A DNA stretch of 64,000 nucleotides from contig OX235272.1 of the NCBI GenBank assembly GCA_944472155.2, positions 8,354,354 to 8,418,353 of the forward strand. The letters run 5' to 3'. The stretch is from Trichobilharzia szidati (taxonomy: Eukaryota > Platyhelminthes > Trematoda > Strigeidida > Schistosomatidae). A program made the position numbers and the translations under genes. The notes beneath the pieces are model-generated. The model saw only the letters and a list, made by a program, of their open reading frames with translations, searched no databases and was not told the origin of the DNA. Positions 32,135-43,138 of the stretch are shown one piece after another; the stretch's first letter is position 1; each line of letters opens with the position of its first letter.

Positions 32135-34960
32135 ATGCTCTTAAATGCTCGATCTCTCCTTAACAAAATAACTTCCCTTCGCAGCTTGGTATACATGAGA
32201 CGGCCAACACTGATTCTGGTAACTGAAACTTGGCTAACTAATGATATACCTGACACAAAGCTGATAATTGATAACTATGACATCCACAGGAATGATAGAG
32301 TGGACAAAAGAGGAGGCGGGTGTCTAATATATGCTTCTAAATCTACTGACCCCAATACTTTTACAAACCTAACTATCGACAAACTCCCAGAATCTAAGTG
32401 GATAAGCATCCACACGAATGAAAATAAAATTCTAGTGGGATGTATATACAGAGCCCCCAGCAGCCCTAAAACGACTGATACGGTTATCGCAGAAATACTA
32501 GAGCATGTACCTACCCTGGAATTCGACTACAAAATAATTTGTGGCGATTTTAACCTCCCCGGAGTGAACTGGGATACCTGCACTGGACCTAGAATCTATG
32601 ACGAGCTCCTAGAAGCTATAGATGTAGGAGGATGGAAGCAGTGTGTACGCCTCCCAACACGACATAACAATATTCTCGACTTAGTCCTCTGCCACAAAAT
32701 AGAGCCGATCTCGATAGAGGTGGGGGATAAACTCGACAACAGTGATCACAACGTACTGTACTGCACCCTACCTCTTCAACTAATAACTAAACACACACCT
32801 AAAAATTCCCCGGTTCACTATCAATATAGGGACTATAGAAATGCCGACTGGGAATTCCTACCAACGCTCTTGAGAAGCTCTGACTGGGATGAATACTTTA
32901 CCAATGATAACTTAGAAGTAACACTTGATACCTTCTACAAGACGGTCAGTTCGGTAAGAGATACAATCGCACCCCTAAAGTCTGCCTTAAGGACACCAAC
33001 TCTTTTCATAGACCGCAAAACGCGATTAAAACTAAGGAAATTGAAAAGGAAATTTTATTTATATAAAGAATTTAGTGCATTACACCAGATACATGAAACA
33101 TTTAAAAATCTTGAGCAGAGACATAAAATGAAGGCACAACTCGAGGAAAATAAAGCCCTAGGGGGCACCTCTAAAACTCAGGAACTCTGCAAGATCCTGC
33201 AAAAACGACTAAACAAGGGTAAAGAAAATAATGTTGGCCACTTGGAGCATGAAGGTATAATTTATGATGATCCCCAGATTATTTGTGAACTCCTAAACCA
33301 ATGGTTCTCCAATAACACCAAAGCGCATCCGTCTCCAATCCTCGATATAACCTGCAAAAATAACTACGAGTTAGGTGAAATCAACTTTAATATGCAAAAT
33401 ATAGCATCAGCGGTAAAGACACTAAAAGCTAACGGTAGTTGTGGGATAGATGATATACCATCTATCATTTATAAAAACGGTGGCTCGGATATGATAGTAC
33501 TATTACTTAGAATATTCACCCTCTCACTAGTGACTGGGACCTACCCTGAAACTTGGAAAAACACGTATATACTACCTAAGCATAAAGGAGGGACCAAAAC
33601 TAGTGCATGTAATTATAGGCCTATCAATATAACACCTGTTATATCAAGGATCATGGAGAAAGTAATCAAAGACCAAATGTCAGACTACTTTCTAAAACAC
33701 AAACTCATCAACCAGTCACAACACGGGTTCCTTAAGAAAAGATCTTGCGTCACTTGCCATATAGACTTTTTCAACGAAGTAACCTATAGAAGAGATAGGA
33801 GAGAACTAGTAATTATCCTCTATTTCGATATCAGGAAAGCCTTCGACAGAGTCCCACATAGTCTGTTAGTCAGCAGGCTATGCTCACTAGGGATACGCAA
33901 CCCCCTCCACAACTGGATAAAATCATTTCTCAGTGACAGAAATCAGACAACAAAAATTGGCTCGATGACCTCCAGGCCTAGGCCGATTAGCAGTGGTGTC
34001 ATCCAGGGGAGTGTATTGGGACCCCTTCTTTTCATTATATACATAAACAGTATATGTGAGTGCTTTAGTATAGGCAAGCCAATACTGTATGCAGATGACT
34101 TAAAGGTGACATATACCTGCACAAACACAGATATCGGTACAACTATGAACTCCATACATGAAGAACTAACAAAAATGGATATATGGTGTGACACCTGGAG
34201 ACTTGAGTTTAATGTCGAAAAGTGTGGCTGGCTCTGTATAGGCTGTCCCAACCTAGAACTCGACCTAGCAATTCAGGGCCACAAAATCCCTAGACTCAAA
34301 TCTGTGCTAGACCTAGGACTGACATATTCACACAATCTATCATTTTCTGAACATATCTCGAAACAAGTATCGAAATCACGCAGGCTTATTGGTTTCCTAC
34401 TCAGGAACTTCTACAGAAGTGAATCCAGAATACTACTGTACAAGGTTTGTGTGCGCCCACTCCTAGACTATTGTTCATTCATATTTAGTAGTATACGCAT
34501 AGAAGACAAACTAAAAGTAGAAGGAGTACAGAGGTACTTCACGCTGAAAGTAATCGGAACTGAAAACGGCACAAACTACTCTACCAGATGTGAAATTCTA
34601 GGACTAGAAACATTATGGTTAAGACGACTGCGGCTAAATCTGGTACTCTTCTATAAACTACTTAACCACATAGTGTATACCCCTGCTAATTGTACTCGGT
34701 TTTCAGAAGACACTGGATATAACCTTAGACACACTCAAGGTACGGTGGCTATAGAACAATGTAAAACAGCCACCAGGCAAAAATTTTTCATGATTAGGTA
34801 TGCCCAAATATGGAACAAACTACCTGAGGAAATGCGACTAGCAAGCTCACTAGTGTCCTTTGAAAAAGCTCTTAATGACACACTAAGTGGGTTTGTAAGT
34901 GATAACAGTGCTAATTCCCATGTAAGAGCTTCAGAAATTATAGGCCCATTTAATGTATGA
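32135..34960 (+). CDS. CR1 ORF2: AP-type endonuclease and reverse transcriptase, intact
   Basis: 941 residues, no stop. Endonuclease (about 1-230): LNARSLLNK, TETWL, GGGCLIYA, GCIYRAPSS, CGDFNLPGVNWD and SDHNVLYC, all expected catalytic boxes. Reverse transcriptase (about 430-720): NYRPINITPVISRIMEKVIK, QHGFLKKRSCVTCHIDFFN, YFDIRKAFDRVPHSLL (motif A), SGVIQGSVLGPLLFIIYIN (motif B), YADDLKVTY (motif C), then a C-terminal domain (KSRRLIGFLLRNFYRSESRI). Every catalytic aspartate I looked for is present, so this copy looks recently active. 74 bp separate it from ORF1. It lies inside an older minus-strand LINE. Confidence 0.9.
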   Translation: MLLNARSLLNKITSLRSLVYMRRPTLILVTETWLTNDIPDTKLIIDNYDIHRNDRVDKRGGGCLIYASKSTDPNTFTNLTIDKLPESKWISIHTNENKILVGCIYRAPSSPKTTDTVIAEILEHVPTLEFDYKIICGDFNLPGVNWDTCTGPRIYDELLEAIDVGGWKQCVRLPTRHNNILDLVLCHKIEPISIEVGDKLDNSDHNVLYCTLPLQLITKHTPKNSPVHYQYRDYRNADWEFLPTLLRSSDWDEYFTNDNLEVTLDTFYKTVSSVRDTIAPLKSALRTPTLFIDRKTRLKLRKLKRKFYLYKEFSALHQIHETFKNLEQRHKMKAQLEENKALGGTSKTQELCKILQKRLNKGKENNVGHLEHEGIIYDDPQIICELLNQWFSNNTKAHPSPILDITCKNNYELGEINFNMQNIASAVKTLKANGSCGIDDIPSIIYKNGGSDMIVLLLRIFTLSLVTGTYPETWKNTYILPKHKGGTKTSACNYRPINITPVISRIMEKVIKDQMSDYFLKHKLINQSQHGFLKKRSCVTCHIDFFNEVTYRRDRRELVIILYFDIRKAFDRVPHSLLVSRLCSLGIRNPLHNWIKSFLSDRNQTTKIGSMTSRPRPISSGVIQGSVLGPLLFIIYINSICECFSIGKPILYADDLKVTYTCTNTDIGTTMNSIHEELTKMDIWCDTWRLEFNVEKCGWLCIGCPNLELDLAIQGHKIPRLKSVLDLGLTYSHNLSFSEHISKQVSKSRRLIGFLLRNFYRSESRILLYKVCVRPLLDYCSFIFSSIRIEDKLKVEGVQRYFTLKVIGTENGTNYSTRCEILGLETLWLRRLRLNLVLFYKLLNHIVYTPANCTRFSEDTGYNLRHTQGTVAIEQCKTATRQKFFMIRYAQIWNKLPEEMRLASSLVSFEKALNDTLSGFVSDNSANSHVRASEIIGPFNV

Positions 34961-36518
34961 ACTTAGAGACTACACCTGTTGTTTCTTTTGCCTTTATCTA
35001 TAATTTCAGACAAACAAGCAGCAGTCATGAAAATAACACTCATACAAATAAGAGTCGATCGAATTATGTCTACCTGATACAAAGCCTGAACCATAATCAA
35101 CATATGAATGAAGTATGAGAAAACAAGGTCGAGACTTACCACAACATCACATGGAAGGATATAAGTTACTTGGACATTATTTATAATCCACCAACTGGTC
35201 TCCTTTCCAAAAGGAATGCGGCGATATTTTATCCACAGTTATGAGCAAATACATAAATCCACAGTTCCCGTTGTATACACTCAGTGGGGATTGCAGCCAA
35301 CAAAGTAATGCATTTAAAGCATATGCACATTTCCCATAATCACGGCGACACCGCGGAATATATCAAAATCGCAGAGCAATCAAACCCAACACGCGATGTA
35401 ATTAAGTAAATCCGAAAGGCAAACAAGTTGTATTCCGATTTTGAATATTCGTCCGTATGTCGATCATGATGACAAATCCAAATCACTACCTATACAGCGT
35501 CAATAAATCTGGATATCTATGAAATGACGAAAATATGCTGATAGCTGCATCTCAGATACCAATGACTCATTCAATGGCAAAATTCTGCTCCTGCATGCCT
35601 CTTTCGACATTTTTGTATGGATTGGTTCGCAGTTACTCAGGTTCCAGACAGAAAAGAATAAAAATTCACAAGTTGCTGAATTATGATTACTTCTCTGCAT
35701 GTTTAACTGGATAATAACTGCTGTGGTGAGCCGTTTGCAGTTTATATTGCTTAAAACATCGCTTACGGTAAACTGAGTAACGTTTTATAAGTCATTTTTA
35801 TACTTTTGTGACTAGCCCACCATATCGACCGAATGTAACGCAACACTCAGTTGTTTCGCTCATGTTCAACAAATTCAAACAATAATTGTGCCTAGGATTA
35901 TGCCATATAAACTGTTTTAACTTATGCAGAGTGTACTTACGGTCAATATTTCATTATCTTACCTTGTATATATATTTTGTGTTAGTGGAAAATTTTAAAC
36001 ATGTTTACTCCATGTGTGCATTATTACCATATTGTTGATGCCTGTTAACTGGAGTCCCTCATGTGCATAAAGTGGGAATATATTATTGTAAGACGCATTT
36101 TATTGTTTTATGAGGGAATTGACTTCAAGCTTTATTTATTTTCCCAAGTGTATGTAATCCATCCAACGCATACTTGGGTTTTTTTTTGTTAATGCGAAGT
36201 CAATATCTCTATATTTGTTGGTGTGTTCCATTGAATCACCAGTTATCCGATTTTCCCCACAAACTCAAGATAAAATGACAGCAACCATGTTATTTAACCG
36301 TAAATCATGTAATTTAAATATGTAACTTAAATAATTCTTATCCATTCCTATAGAACTTGTTTTTCCTATATTTGTATGAACAAATATGTACCCTATTATA
36401 TTATCATTACTAACTATATTTACTAATCGTATGTGTAATTTATCAAATTGATGATACCTGTAAACTGGTGTCCCTCATGTAAAAAATGAGAATATACTAT
36501 TATTATTATTATTATTAT

Positions 36519-37848
36519 TAAAAAGCTTTTTTGAAGTCAAAGAAGAGGGTTGTGACAAGCAAATCATGATCTCGCTTAGCGGTAACATCATCAAAGTAGT
36601 CAAGTAGGCAGGTGGAGCATGATCGACTTTTCAAGAAGCCGTGTTGTGCTGGAGTAAACAATTTGTGAAGGTGGAGGTATGAAGCAATATCTTGCCCTAT
36701 AACTTTTTCCATAACCCTAGAAACTACTGACGTGATATTGATCGGTCGGTAGTTTTCGATATTAGAAGTTGGTCCTAGTTTGTGCCTAGGGGTTATAAAC
36801 GACAGCTTCCAGCACTCTGGGTAACTGCCATTATTTAAGGACAGATTGAAAAACTTTAGGAGGATAATGGGTATGTCCTCACCACTTCTTTTCAACAAGA
36901 TAGATGGAATTCCACCAGGTCCAGCTTTATATGATGTCCGGAGGGATGCTATAGCGGAGGAAATCTTTTGTTGGGTAAATGTTATATTACCCAAAAAGTG
37001 ATATGGTATTATCGGAACATCAAGACTACCTACTGTTTCTTCGTTAGTAAAGTAGCTAGAAAAGTGGGAGCTGAATAACTCGCATATCTCCTGTGGGTCT
37101 TCGTGTAGTTTTTCTCCATCTAGTAATAAGTTAGGGATACTTATTCTGTTGTTGTTAATTCGTGACTTGATTAGTTTTACCAGTGCCTCTGTATTATCGG
37201 GCCGTGAAAGGAGGATGCGTTCTAGTTTGATGGACTCAGATAACTGATTAGATTTGTATGAATCATAAGTTTGCTTGAGTGTAATGAGTGATGAAAAGTC
37301 ACTACATCTGTAGAATTGCCTAGCATGCTTACGCAGTCGGTTTCGAATCTTTACGGGGATGAAGTCAGGCTGTTTAGGACTCGTTTTCACAAGTCTTGCT
37401 GGAGCGATGAAGTCATGTGCAAATCCTAGGTTCTCGTAGAGTAAGCTGTTTGCCTCTATAGCCGAGCTGCATGTAAAGTATGGTCCCCAGTCTAGGGTGC
37501 GTAGGTATGGTTTCAGGTCATCCCACTGAGCGTGTCTGTAACCCCTGAGTAATACTTTGTTGGCACTTATTGTCGCACTCATGCTAGTGCAAATATTGAA
37601 TGTACCTAACACTACTCTGTGGTCGCTACCAGGAAACTCTTTACCTACTCGAAGGGTAGTGGGGATGATACCATTAGTGAAAACTAAATCTAAAATCTTA
37701 GATAGCCTGGTAGGATGCTGTACGTGTTGTTGCCAGTCTTTTGTTTCTATTATGTTAAAAAATTCATAATACCGTTTTGGTGAGGAAAGTGGTTGCCAGA
37801 CTACTTCAGGCATATTAAAGTCCTCACATATAATTTTAGCCGTGTGAG
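36519..37848 (-). pseudogene. CR1 LINE (family A), EN to RT motif A, second half of split element
   Basis: Minus-strand 37813-36519 is open for about 430 residues: endonuclease end (FNMPEVVWQPLSSPK; GSDHRVVLGTFN), linker, RT start (NYRPINITSVVSRVMEKVIG; QHGFLKSRSCSTCLLDYFDD) and FFDFKKAF, where C1 interrupts it. Reading on at 30488 gives DLVPHKRL, so the two parts form one ORF split by insertion. The 5-prime end is truncated at about 37848, against the plus-strand copy C2. Confidence 0.85.
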
Positions 37849-37849
37849 G

Positions 37850-40800
37850 TAGTGATTTGTCGTAGTTACAAACATACAGACTGGGGAATAGTTCAAGAAC
37901 TCATTCGACTCTGTCACTGGGATGAATATTTTACCACTGACTCCCTGGAGACTGTTGTGTCCCTATTTTACGGGAATGTTATCCTTTGTCTAGATACTGT
38001 TGCTCCTAAGAAGGTAGTGAAATTAAGTAGACACCAAGCTGAAAACATTCCGAGGGCATACCGCAATAAGTTAAGGAAGTTGAAGAAACAGTACTATTCC
38101 ACTAAGGATATATCACTACTGCACTCAATCCACGAGTCTCTTGAATCTATCAAGCGCCAACGCTCTCAAAAGGACCTCGACGAAGAATTAAGGGCACTTG
38201 AAAGCACCTCCAAAGTTTATAACTTAACAACACTTCTTAAAAAACGAATGCAGTCGACTAGGGACATCCCCTATTTACTTCATGACAAAGTTATCTACAA
38301 TGTGCCTGCCACCATCTGTGAAATATTCACTGAGTGGTTTGCAAACTTCAGTTTAGAAACGCGCGTTCCTGGTGACACCGGTCTCCTTACTAGCTCTTTC
38401 CTCGGAAGCATAGTGTTCACCGACCAATTAATAGAACAAGCAGTTAAAAGCCTGAAACCTTCCACTAGCACGGGACCAGATGGCCTTGCTTCCATAATTT
38501 TCAAAAACAGTGGGTGTGATATACCCCTACTACTTCTTAAATTCTCGATATCTATGGACACTGGCACTTACCCCAATGAGTGGAAAACTAGCTTCATAAC
38601 TCCACACTATAAATCCGGTGATAAGGCAAACGTCCGCAATTACAGACCTATAAATATAACCCCAGTTGTCTCGCGAGTCATGGAGAAAGTTGTCAAAGAT
38701 CAGTTGTCAGACTATCTACTTAAGGAAGATCTTGTTACAAGGTCTCAACACGGATTTCTCAAAAATAGGTCTTGCGTTACTTGCCACTTCGACTTTTTCA
38801 ACCTCGTCACTAGTAGTCGCGAAGCACGTAAGCTAGTTGTTGTTCTCTACTTCGACATATCTAGGGCATTTGACATGGTATCTCACAGTATTCTCTTTGA
38901 GAAGCTGTATTCATGTGGGATTCGCAATCCATTACTGAGCTGGTTAAAATCCTTTCTAAGCAATAGGGTACAAATAACCAAGGTTGGATCTGTGTTGTCT
39001 CATCCTAGGCAGATCACAAGTGGGGTTGTGCAAGGTAGTGTCCTAGGTCCACTTTTATTTACAGTATACATTAACAGCATTTGCAACTGCTTCACCTTAG
39101 GTAAATCATTCCTATGTGCTGACGACCTCAAAGTCGTTTACTCCTGCCACGCTCATGAACCAAGCGATATGGTGAATAAAATACATCTTGAACTAAGTAG
39201 TCTCGCAACATGGTGTACTGAATCCTGTCTTAAGTTCAACATTGATAAATGCGGCTGGATTTGTATCGGAAACAGTAACCTTGACCTGAATCTTGAAATA
39301 AATGGGCGTAAACTAGCCAAGCTCAACTCAGTTGTAGATCTCGGTATCAGATACTCTAGTAACTTAACGTTCTCTGAACAAACTGATTATGCCAGACGTA
39401 AAACACGAAGGCTCCTAGGATGCATAACTCGCAATTTCTTTTGTTGTGAAACTAGGGTTTTATTATATAAAGTATGTGTCCGACCTATTTTAGAATACTG
39501 CCCGTTTATTCTTAGCGGACTCAGACAAATTGACAAGCTTAAGTTAGAGGGAGTGCAACGGCAATTCACCTTAAGAATTCTTGGTTTAGAAAGTGGTCTC
39601 CAAGACTATAAACGTTGCGACAGACTAAGTTTAGAACCACTCTGGAAAAGATGTCTTAAGCTAAACCTGATTTTTTACTACAAGCTAACTAATCTGCTCG
39701 TGCACTCCTCCGAGCCAATAATTAAACCTACCGCTGTCATCAGTTACAATCTTAGAAATCACCACAACCTAGCTGCTATAGAGCATTGTCAGACTTACAT
39801 GCGGTATAATTTCTTCTTAAATAAGTTTTCAGTCATTTGGAATAGACTACCAGCTGATGTGCGTGATGCAAACACACTCGCAGTGTCCATCTCCTCAGTC
39901 ACCAGACTGCTCAAAGATGACAGTGCACTTCTGCGTCTGAATCCTACACCCACTTTTTCGTCCAACATAGATATTTTAAGTTCATTAAACGTGTAGTTAC
40001 AACAAACTACAATTATAAATTTTTATATTATTGGAAGTACATGATAGACATTTTTACACAGGACAATAATATTAGCTCACACAATATAAAAGTTAGCATC
40101 ACGGGAATAGTTAGTTAGTGCACCAAAATAACTATAATTACTAAACAGTACTCCACTTGCTTTCTTTTGCGTTGTTGTTGTTGTCTTCTTTTGTCTCTCA
40201 CCATTTCAGCTGCCATTTAACTTTTTGAATGAGAACGAAGAATGTAGATATTTGCCCATTTACAATGACAAATGATCTGCAAACATTATTGGTCCCATAA
40301 CTTACAATTCCCTCGTGAATTGCGCATTGCCTTCACCAACGACGCAACCTGGATTACAGTTGTGAAATATATCTTTATACCAATAAAAAAGTATTGATTT
40401 ATAATACTTCACGAATGTAACTTATAACATAACTGATCTTGTCTGCAAAATAGCTTGCATTTCTTGAAAGAAATATAAACTACCATTATTATTAGTCGAC
40501 CTTGAGTACTATTCACTTGTGATGTTACGAAGAAAATGCTGACAAAAGTATACAAGTGGATTACTTATTTTAAATTATTATCAAGAATAAGACCCGATGC
40601 CGTACACACCAAAGTTATATGGAGGAATTACTTCAAGCTTTATTTTTTCCCAAGTATTTGTAATCCATCCAAAACATACTTGGGTTTTTTTTGTTAATGC
40701 GAAGACAATATTTCTATATTTCTTGATGTGCTCCATTGAATGACTAGTTATCATATTGTTCCCATAGACAAAATGACTTCAACCTTATAATTTTACCATG

Positions 40801-41000
40801 AACCAAATTTATGTAATTTAAATAATACTTATCCATACCTGTACAATTGGTGTGTCCTACACAGGTAGGAAAAAATGTATTTTATTAAATTACTACTATT
40901 AAATATGTTTACTAATCGTATAAATAATTTATCATATTGATGATGCCTGTAAACTGGCGTCCCTCATGTACAAAATGAGAATATACTATTATTTATTTAT
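37850..41000 (+). mobile_element. CR1 LINE (family C, copy C2), 5-prime truncated
   Basis: Starts in the EN-RT linker (YKHTDWGIVQEL) and ends with the family C 3-prime terminus and an ATTTATTTATTTA-type tail at 40985-41004. The left end meets the 5-prime end of family A; the right end meets the 488-bp repeat of family B. Confidence 0.8.
37852..39996 (+). CDS. CR1 reverse transcriptase ORF (C2), open but 5-prime truncated
   Basis: 714 residues without a stop; endonuclease absent. RT boxes: NYRPINITPVVSRVMEKVVK, QHGFLKNRSCVTCHFDFFN, YFDISRAFDMVSHSIL (motif A), SGVVQGSVLGPLLFTVYIN (motif B). Motif C is CADDLKVVY, so the usual Tyr or Phe before the two aspartates is Cys, which may weaken the enzyme. 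The C-terminal domain is present (RRKTRRLLGCITRNFFCCET). Close in sequence to C1 ORF2 but clearly a different copy. The ATG at 37852 is internal. Confidence 0.85.
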   Translation: MICRSYKHTDWGIVQELIRLCHWDEYFTTDSLETVVSLFYGNVILCLDTVAPKKVVKLSRHQAENIPRAYRNKLRKLKKQYYSTKDISLLHSIHESLESIKRQRSQKDLDEELRALESTSKVYNLTTLLKKRMQSTRDIPYLLHDKVIYNVPATICEIFTEWFANFSLETRVPGDTGLLTSSFLGSIVFTDQLIEQAVKSLKPSTSTGPDGLASIIFKNSGCDIPLLLLKFSISMDTGTYPNEWKTSFITPHYKSGDKANVRNYRPINITPVVSRVMEKVVKDQLSDYLLKEDLVTRSQHGFLKNRSCVTCHFDFFNLVTSSREARKLVVVLYFDISRAFDMVSHSILFEKLYSCGIRNPLLSWLKSFLSNRVQITKVGSVLSHPRQITSGVVQGSVLGPLLFTVYINSICNCFTLGKSFLCADDLKVVYSCHAHEPSDMVNKIHLELSSLATWCTESCLKFNIDKCGWICIGNSNLDLNLEINGRKLAKLNSVVDLGIRYSSNLTFSEQTDYARRKTRRLLGCITRNFFCCETRVLLYKVCVRPILEYCPFILSGLRQIDKLKLEGVQRQFTLRILGLESGLQDYKRCDRLSLEPLWKRCLKLNLIFYYKLTNLLVHSSEPIIKPTAVISYNLRNHHNLAAIEHCQTYMRYNFFLNKFSVIWNRLPADVRDANTLAVSISSVTRLLKDDSALLRLNPTPTFSSNIDILSSLNV

Positions 41001-41488
41001 TTATAAATGACTTCCTATGTGGGGAAAACTTTAGTGTTTGGAGTGGAGTGACAGCATCTAAGCATGTGTTCGAGTTATGGTAGAAGATGCTCAGAGCTCT
41101 CGAGAGGTCATCAGTAGTGAATTATTCGCTCCATTCAGAGGATCTCAGCACTGATTCTACTAAGGTCCAGTTTGCCTTACTATAGTTCCTATATAGTACT
41201 TGTTGTGAAGTGGAGGTATGAGCTGCATTGCTACTCAATGGAAGTTTCAGAGCACACACCACGTTTTGTGGTCACTACCTGAAAACTTAGAACCCACTAA
41301 GATTGAGAGGGGGCTTATATCGTGACAGAATATTAAGTCTAGTACATTGTCACCTCTTGTAGGGATAGTGACAGTTTGTTTTCAGCCGAAGATGTCCAGT
41401 GTACCCAAAAGCTTGTCATATTAAGTTGGGCCTGTTAATAAATCCCAGTTGATTTCGGGTAGGTTCAAGTCTCCACATATGATCTTAT
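41001..41488. repeat. 488-bp direct repeat, right copy
   Basis: Same sequence as 27276-27763 with one substitution. The left edge follows directly on the tail of copy C2. Confidence 0.9.
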
Positions 41489-42490
41489 GCTCGTATGGAA
41501 GAGTGGATACTTGCTCTGAGTACATTTATAAGTTGTTTCCCGTAATCACTAAAAGTATAAGGTGCTCTGTAGATACATCCTATTAGTAGTGTAGCACTTT
41601 TAAAGTGTACGTTGACCCATAGGGTGTCGTGCATGTCATTGAGTTCCTTATTTTCTAGCTGCAAACAGTAAGTGTGTTCAGGAAGTACATTAGGCAGCCT
41701 CCTCCCTTACCACTCTTCCTGTCAAATCAAAAGAGTGTGTGTACCCTCCGATGCTTATCTCTTCGTCTGGTATATTGGAGTGACACCAAGATTCAGTATT
41801 AGTGATTATTGGGGGTTTGTATACCAGCGTGTGTGCCCTGAGCATCGGTAGTTTGTTCAGGATAGATCTAGCATTAATAAGTATTAAGTGGAGTTGAGAT
41901 TTGAAGTAGTGTTTGAAGTGTTTAAGCTCGTCAATAAGGTTCAAATGTGGTTCGGCATCCACTGTTTCCGCGTGGCATATGAGCACTGTGTTGCAACTAG
42001 TTTGTCCACCTATGTCTGTCGATTTACTATCCATTTTTTTAGTGGGTAATATGTTTGATTATTAGATAAACTATACGATGACCTGGTTCTAGGCTTGGGT
42101 AGGTTGGAGACTTTATTTGGCCTATGCTTGTACAGTCTTTGGGTGTGACTAATAGTTCCGTGTTTACTAGCCCATGTCTGTTTTCTTCCCGATAAGGGGC
42201 CGACGTTAGTGGTACGAGTTCAGAATGGTTAACATCCCCACCAGCTGTTTGGTTAGCGCTGACAGGGATGTGTTGGATAAAAATCTTTGGTAGCTTGTGA
42301 TGCCCATGACTTGTTAATCTGCCTATTGTGTGGGGACATTCCAGGAGACCTTACATGGGTGTCGTTATATGCATAGCTGCACTGTGGTTTGTTTCCCAGA
42401 TGGCTTGTTCCGTATAATCTGCCAAAGTTAGTTTGTGTGTCATGCTTTGTAGACCCTGAGTACCTGGTGGCTGAGCTTCGAGTGTTGTCA
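41001..42490 (-). pseudogene. CR1 LINE (family B), end of ORF1 region and endonuclease
   Basis: Minus-strand 42034-41690 encodes the endonuclease start (LHLILINARSILNKLPMLRA; TNTESWCHSNIPDEE), then in other frames KIICGDLNLPEINWDLLTGP near 41500-41430. It contains frameshifts and stops. 42490-42040 looks like ORF1 C-terminal sequence. Joined to 27763-26091 after removing one 488-bp repeat, it forms a continuous element. Confidence 0.75.
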
Positions 42491-43138
42491 CTAATATAAC
42501 ATATTTATTTTCGAATATTTAATAAAAGCGAATGGACAATTTTTACAATATTCAAGTTGAGTACACGCACAAAAATACATGGAAAATTTCTTTAATATTA
42601 CATAATTGTAAAAAAAGAAAGAAAGAAAAATAGAAGAAAATTTGCCCAGCAGCCCATGTTTTTTCCAATATTATGTACTTTTACTGCAGGACTATCAGTT
42701 TTATGTATTTTTATGTGTGATTGTTCATGTCATGTGTCCATGTGAAACATTAATATGTTGTGTAGAAGTGTGATTTTAATATCTAATATCTATAAAATCA
42801 TTAAATGTAATACAAGAATCTTTTCAATTTTGAGCATTTGGATGTTGCTTACATATGTGAATCATAGGATATCAGCGACAGTTTTGTGTAGCAATAGTCT
42901 TTAACATCGGAGAGTTTTATAAGGACAATATGCTCTTTGCATGTACATAGTGTGGAGCAGTTAGAAGATATAGAATAAACAAAATTGTCACGTATTTAGG
43001 AGGTTCATAACAGTACTATAGGTTCTATGAGTATATATATGTGTATGAGCGTCATAATTTGTCTCGCAGTGTATCACAACAGATGGTAGTACAGTAAACG
43101 TTCACAGAGTAGTTTGATGTGACAATAAATTTACAACA
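42491..43138 (-). other. 3-prime UTR of the R2-clade element
   Basis: AT-rich sequence after the R2 stop codon on the minus strand. The border with CR1 family B near 42490 is approximate. No 28S rDNA sequence is seen at the end. Confidence 0.5.

Larger units (their letters stand above)
30489..36518 (+). mobile_element. CR1 LINE (family C, copy C1), both ORFs open
   Basis: Starts inside ORF1 (5-prime truncated), contains ORF1 to 32060, ORF2 32135-34960, and a 1.5-kb 3-prime UTR ending in the family C terminus and (ATT)n at 36500-36518. It is inserted in family A between the codons for KAF and DLVPH, with no base of the target duplicated or lost that I can see. The 3-prime UTR contains two versions of the terminal block (36040-36090 and 36448-36500). 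Confidence 0.85.

Noticed and set aside
26091..42490. A single minus-strand LINE joining all A and B pieces
   Set aside because: The pieces at 36519-37848 and 41001-42490 both encode the endonuclease with different sequence (FNMPEVVWQPL against GDLNLPEINWDLL), so at least two families are involved.
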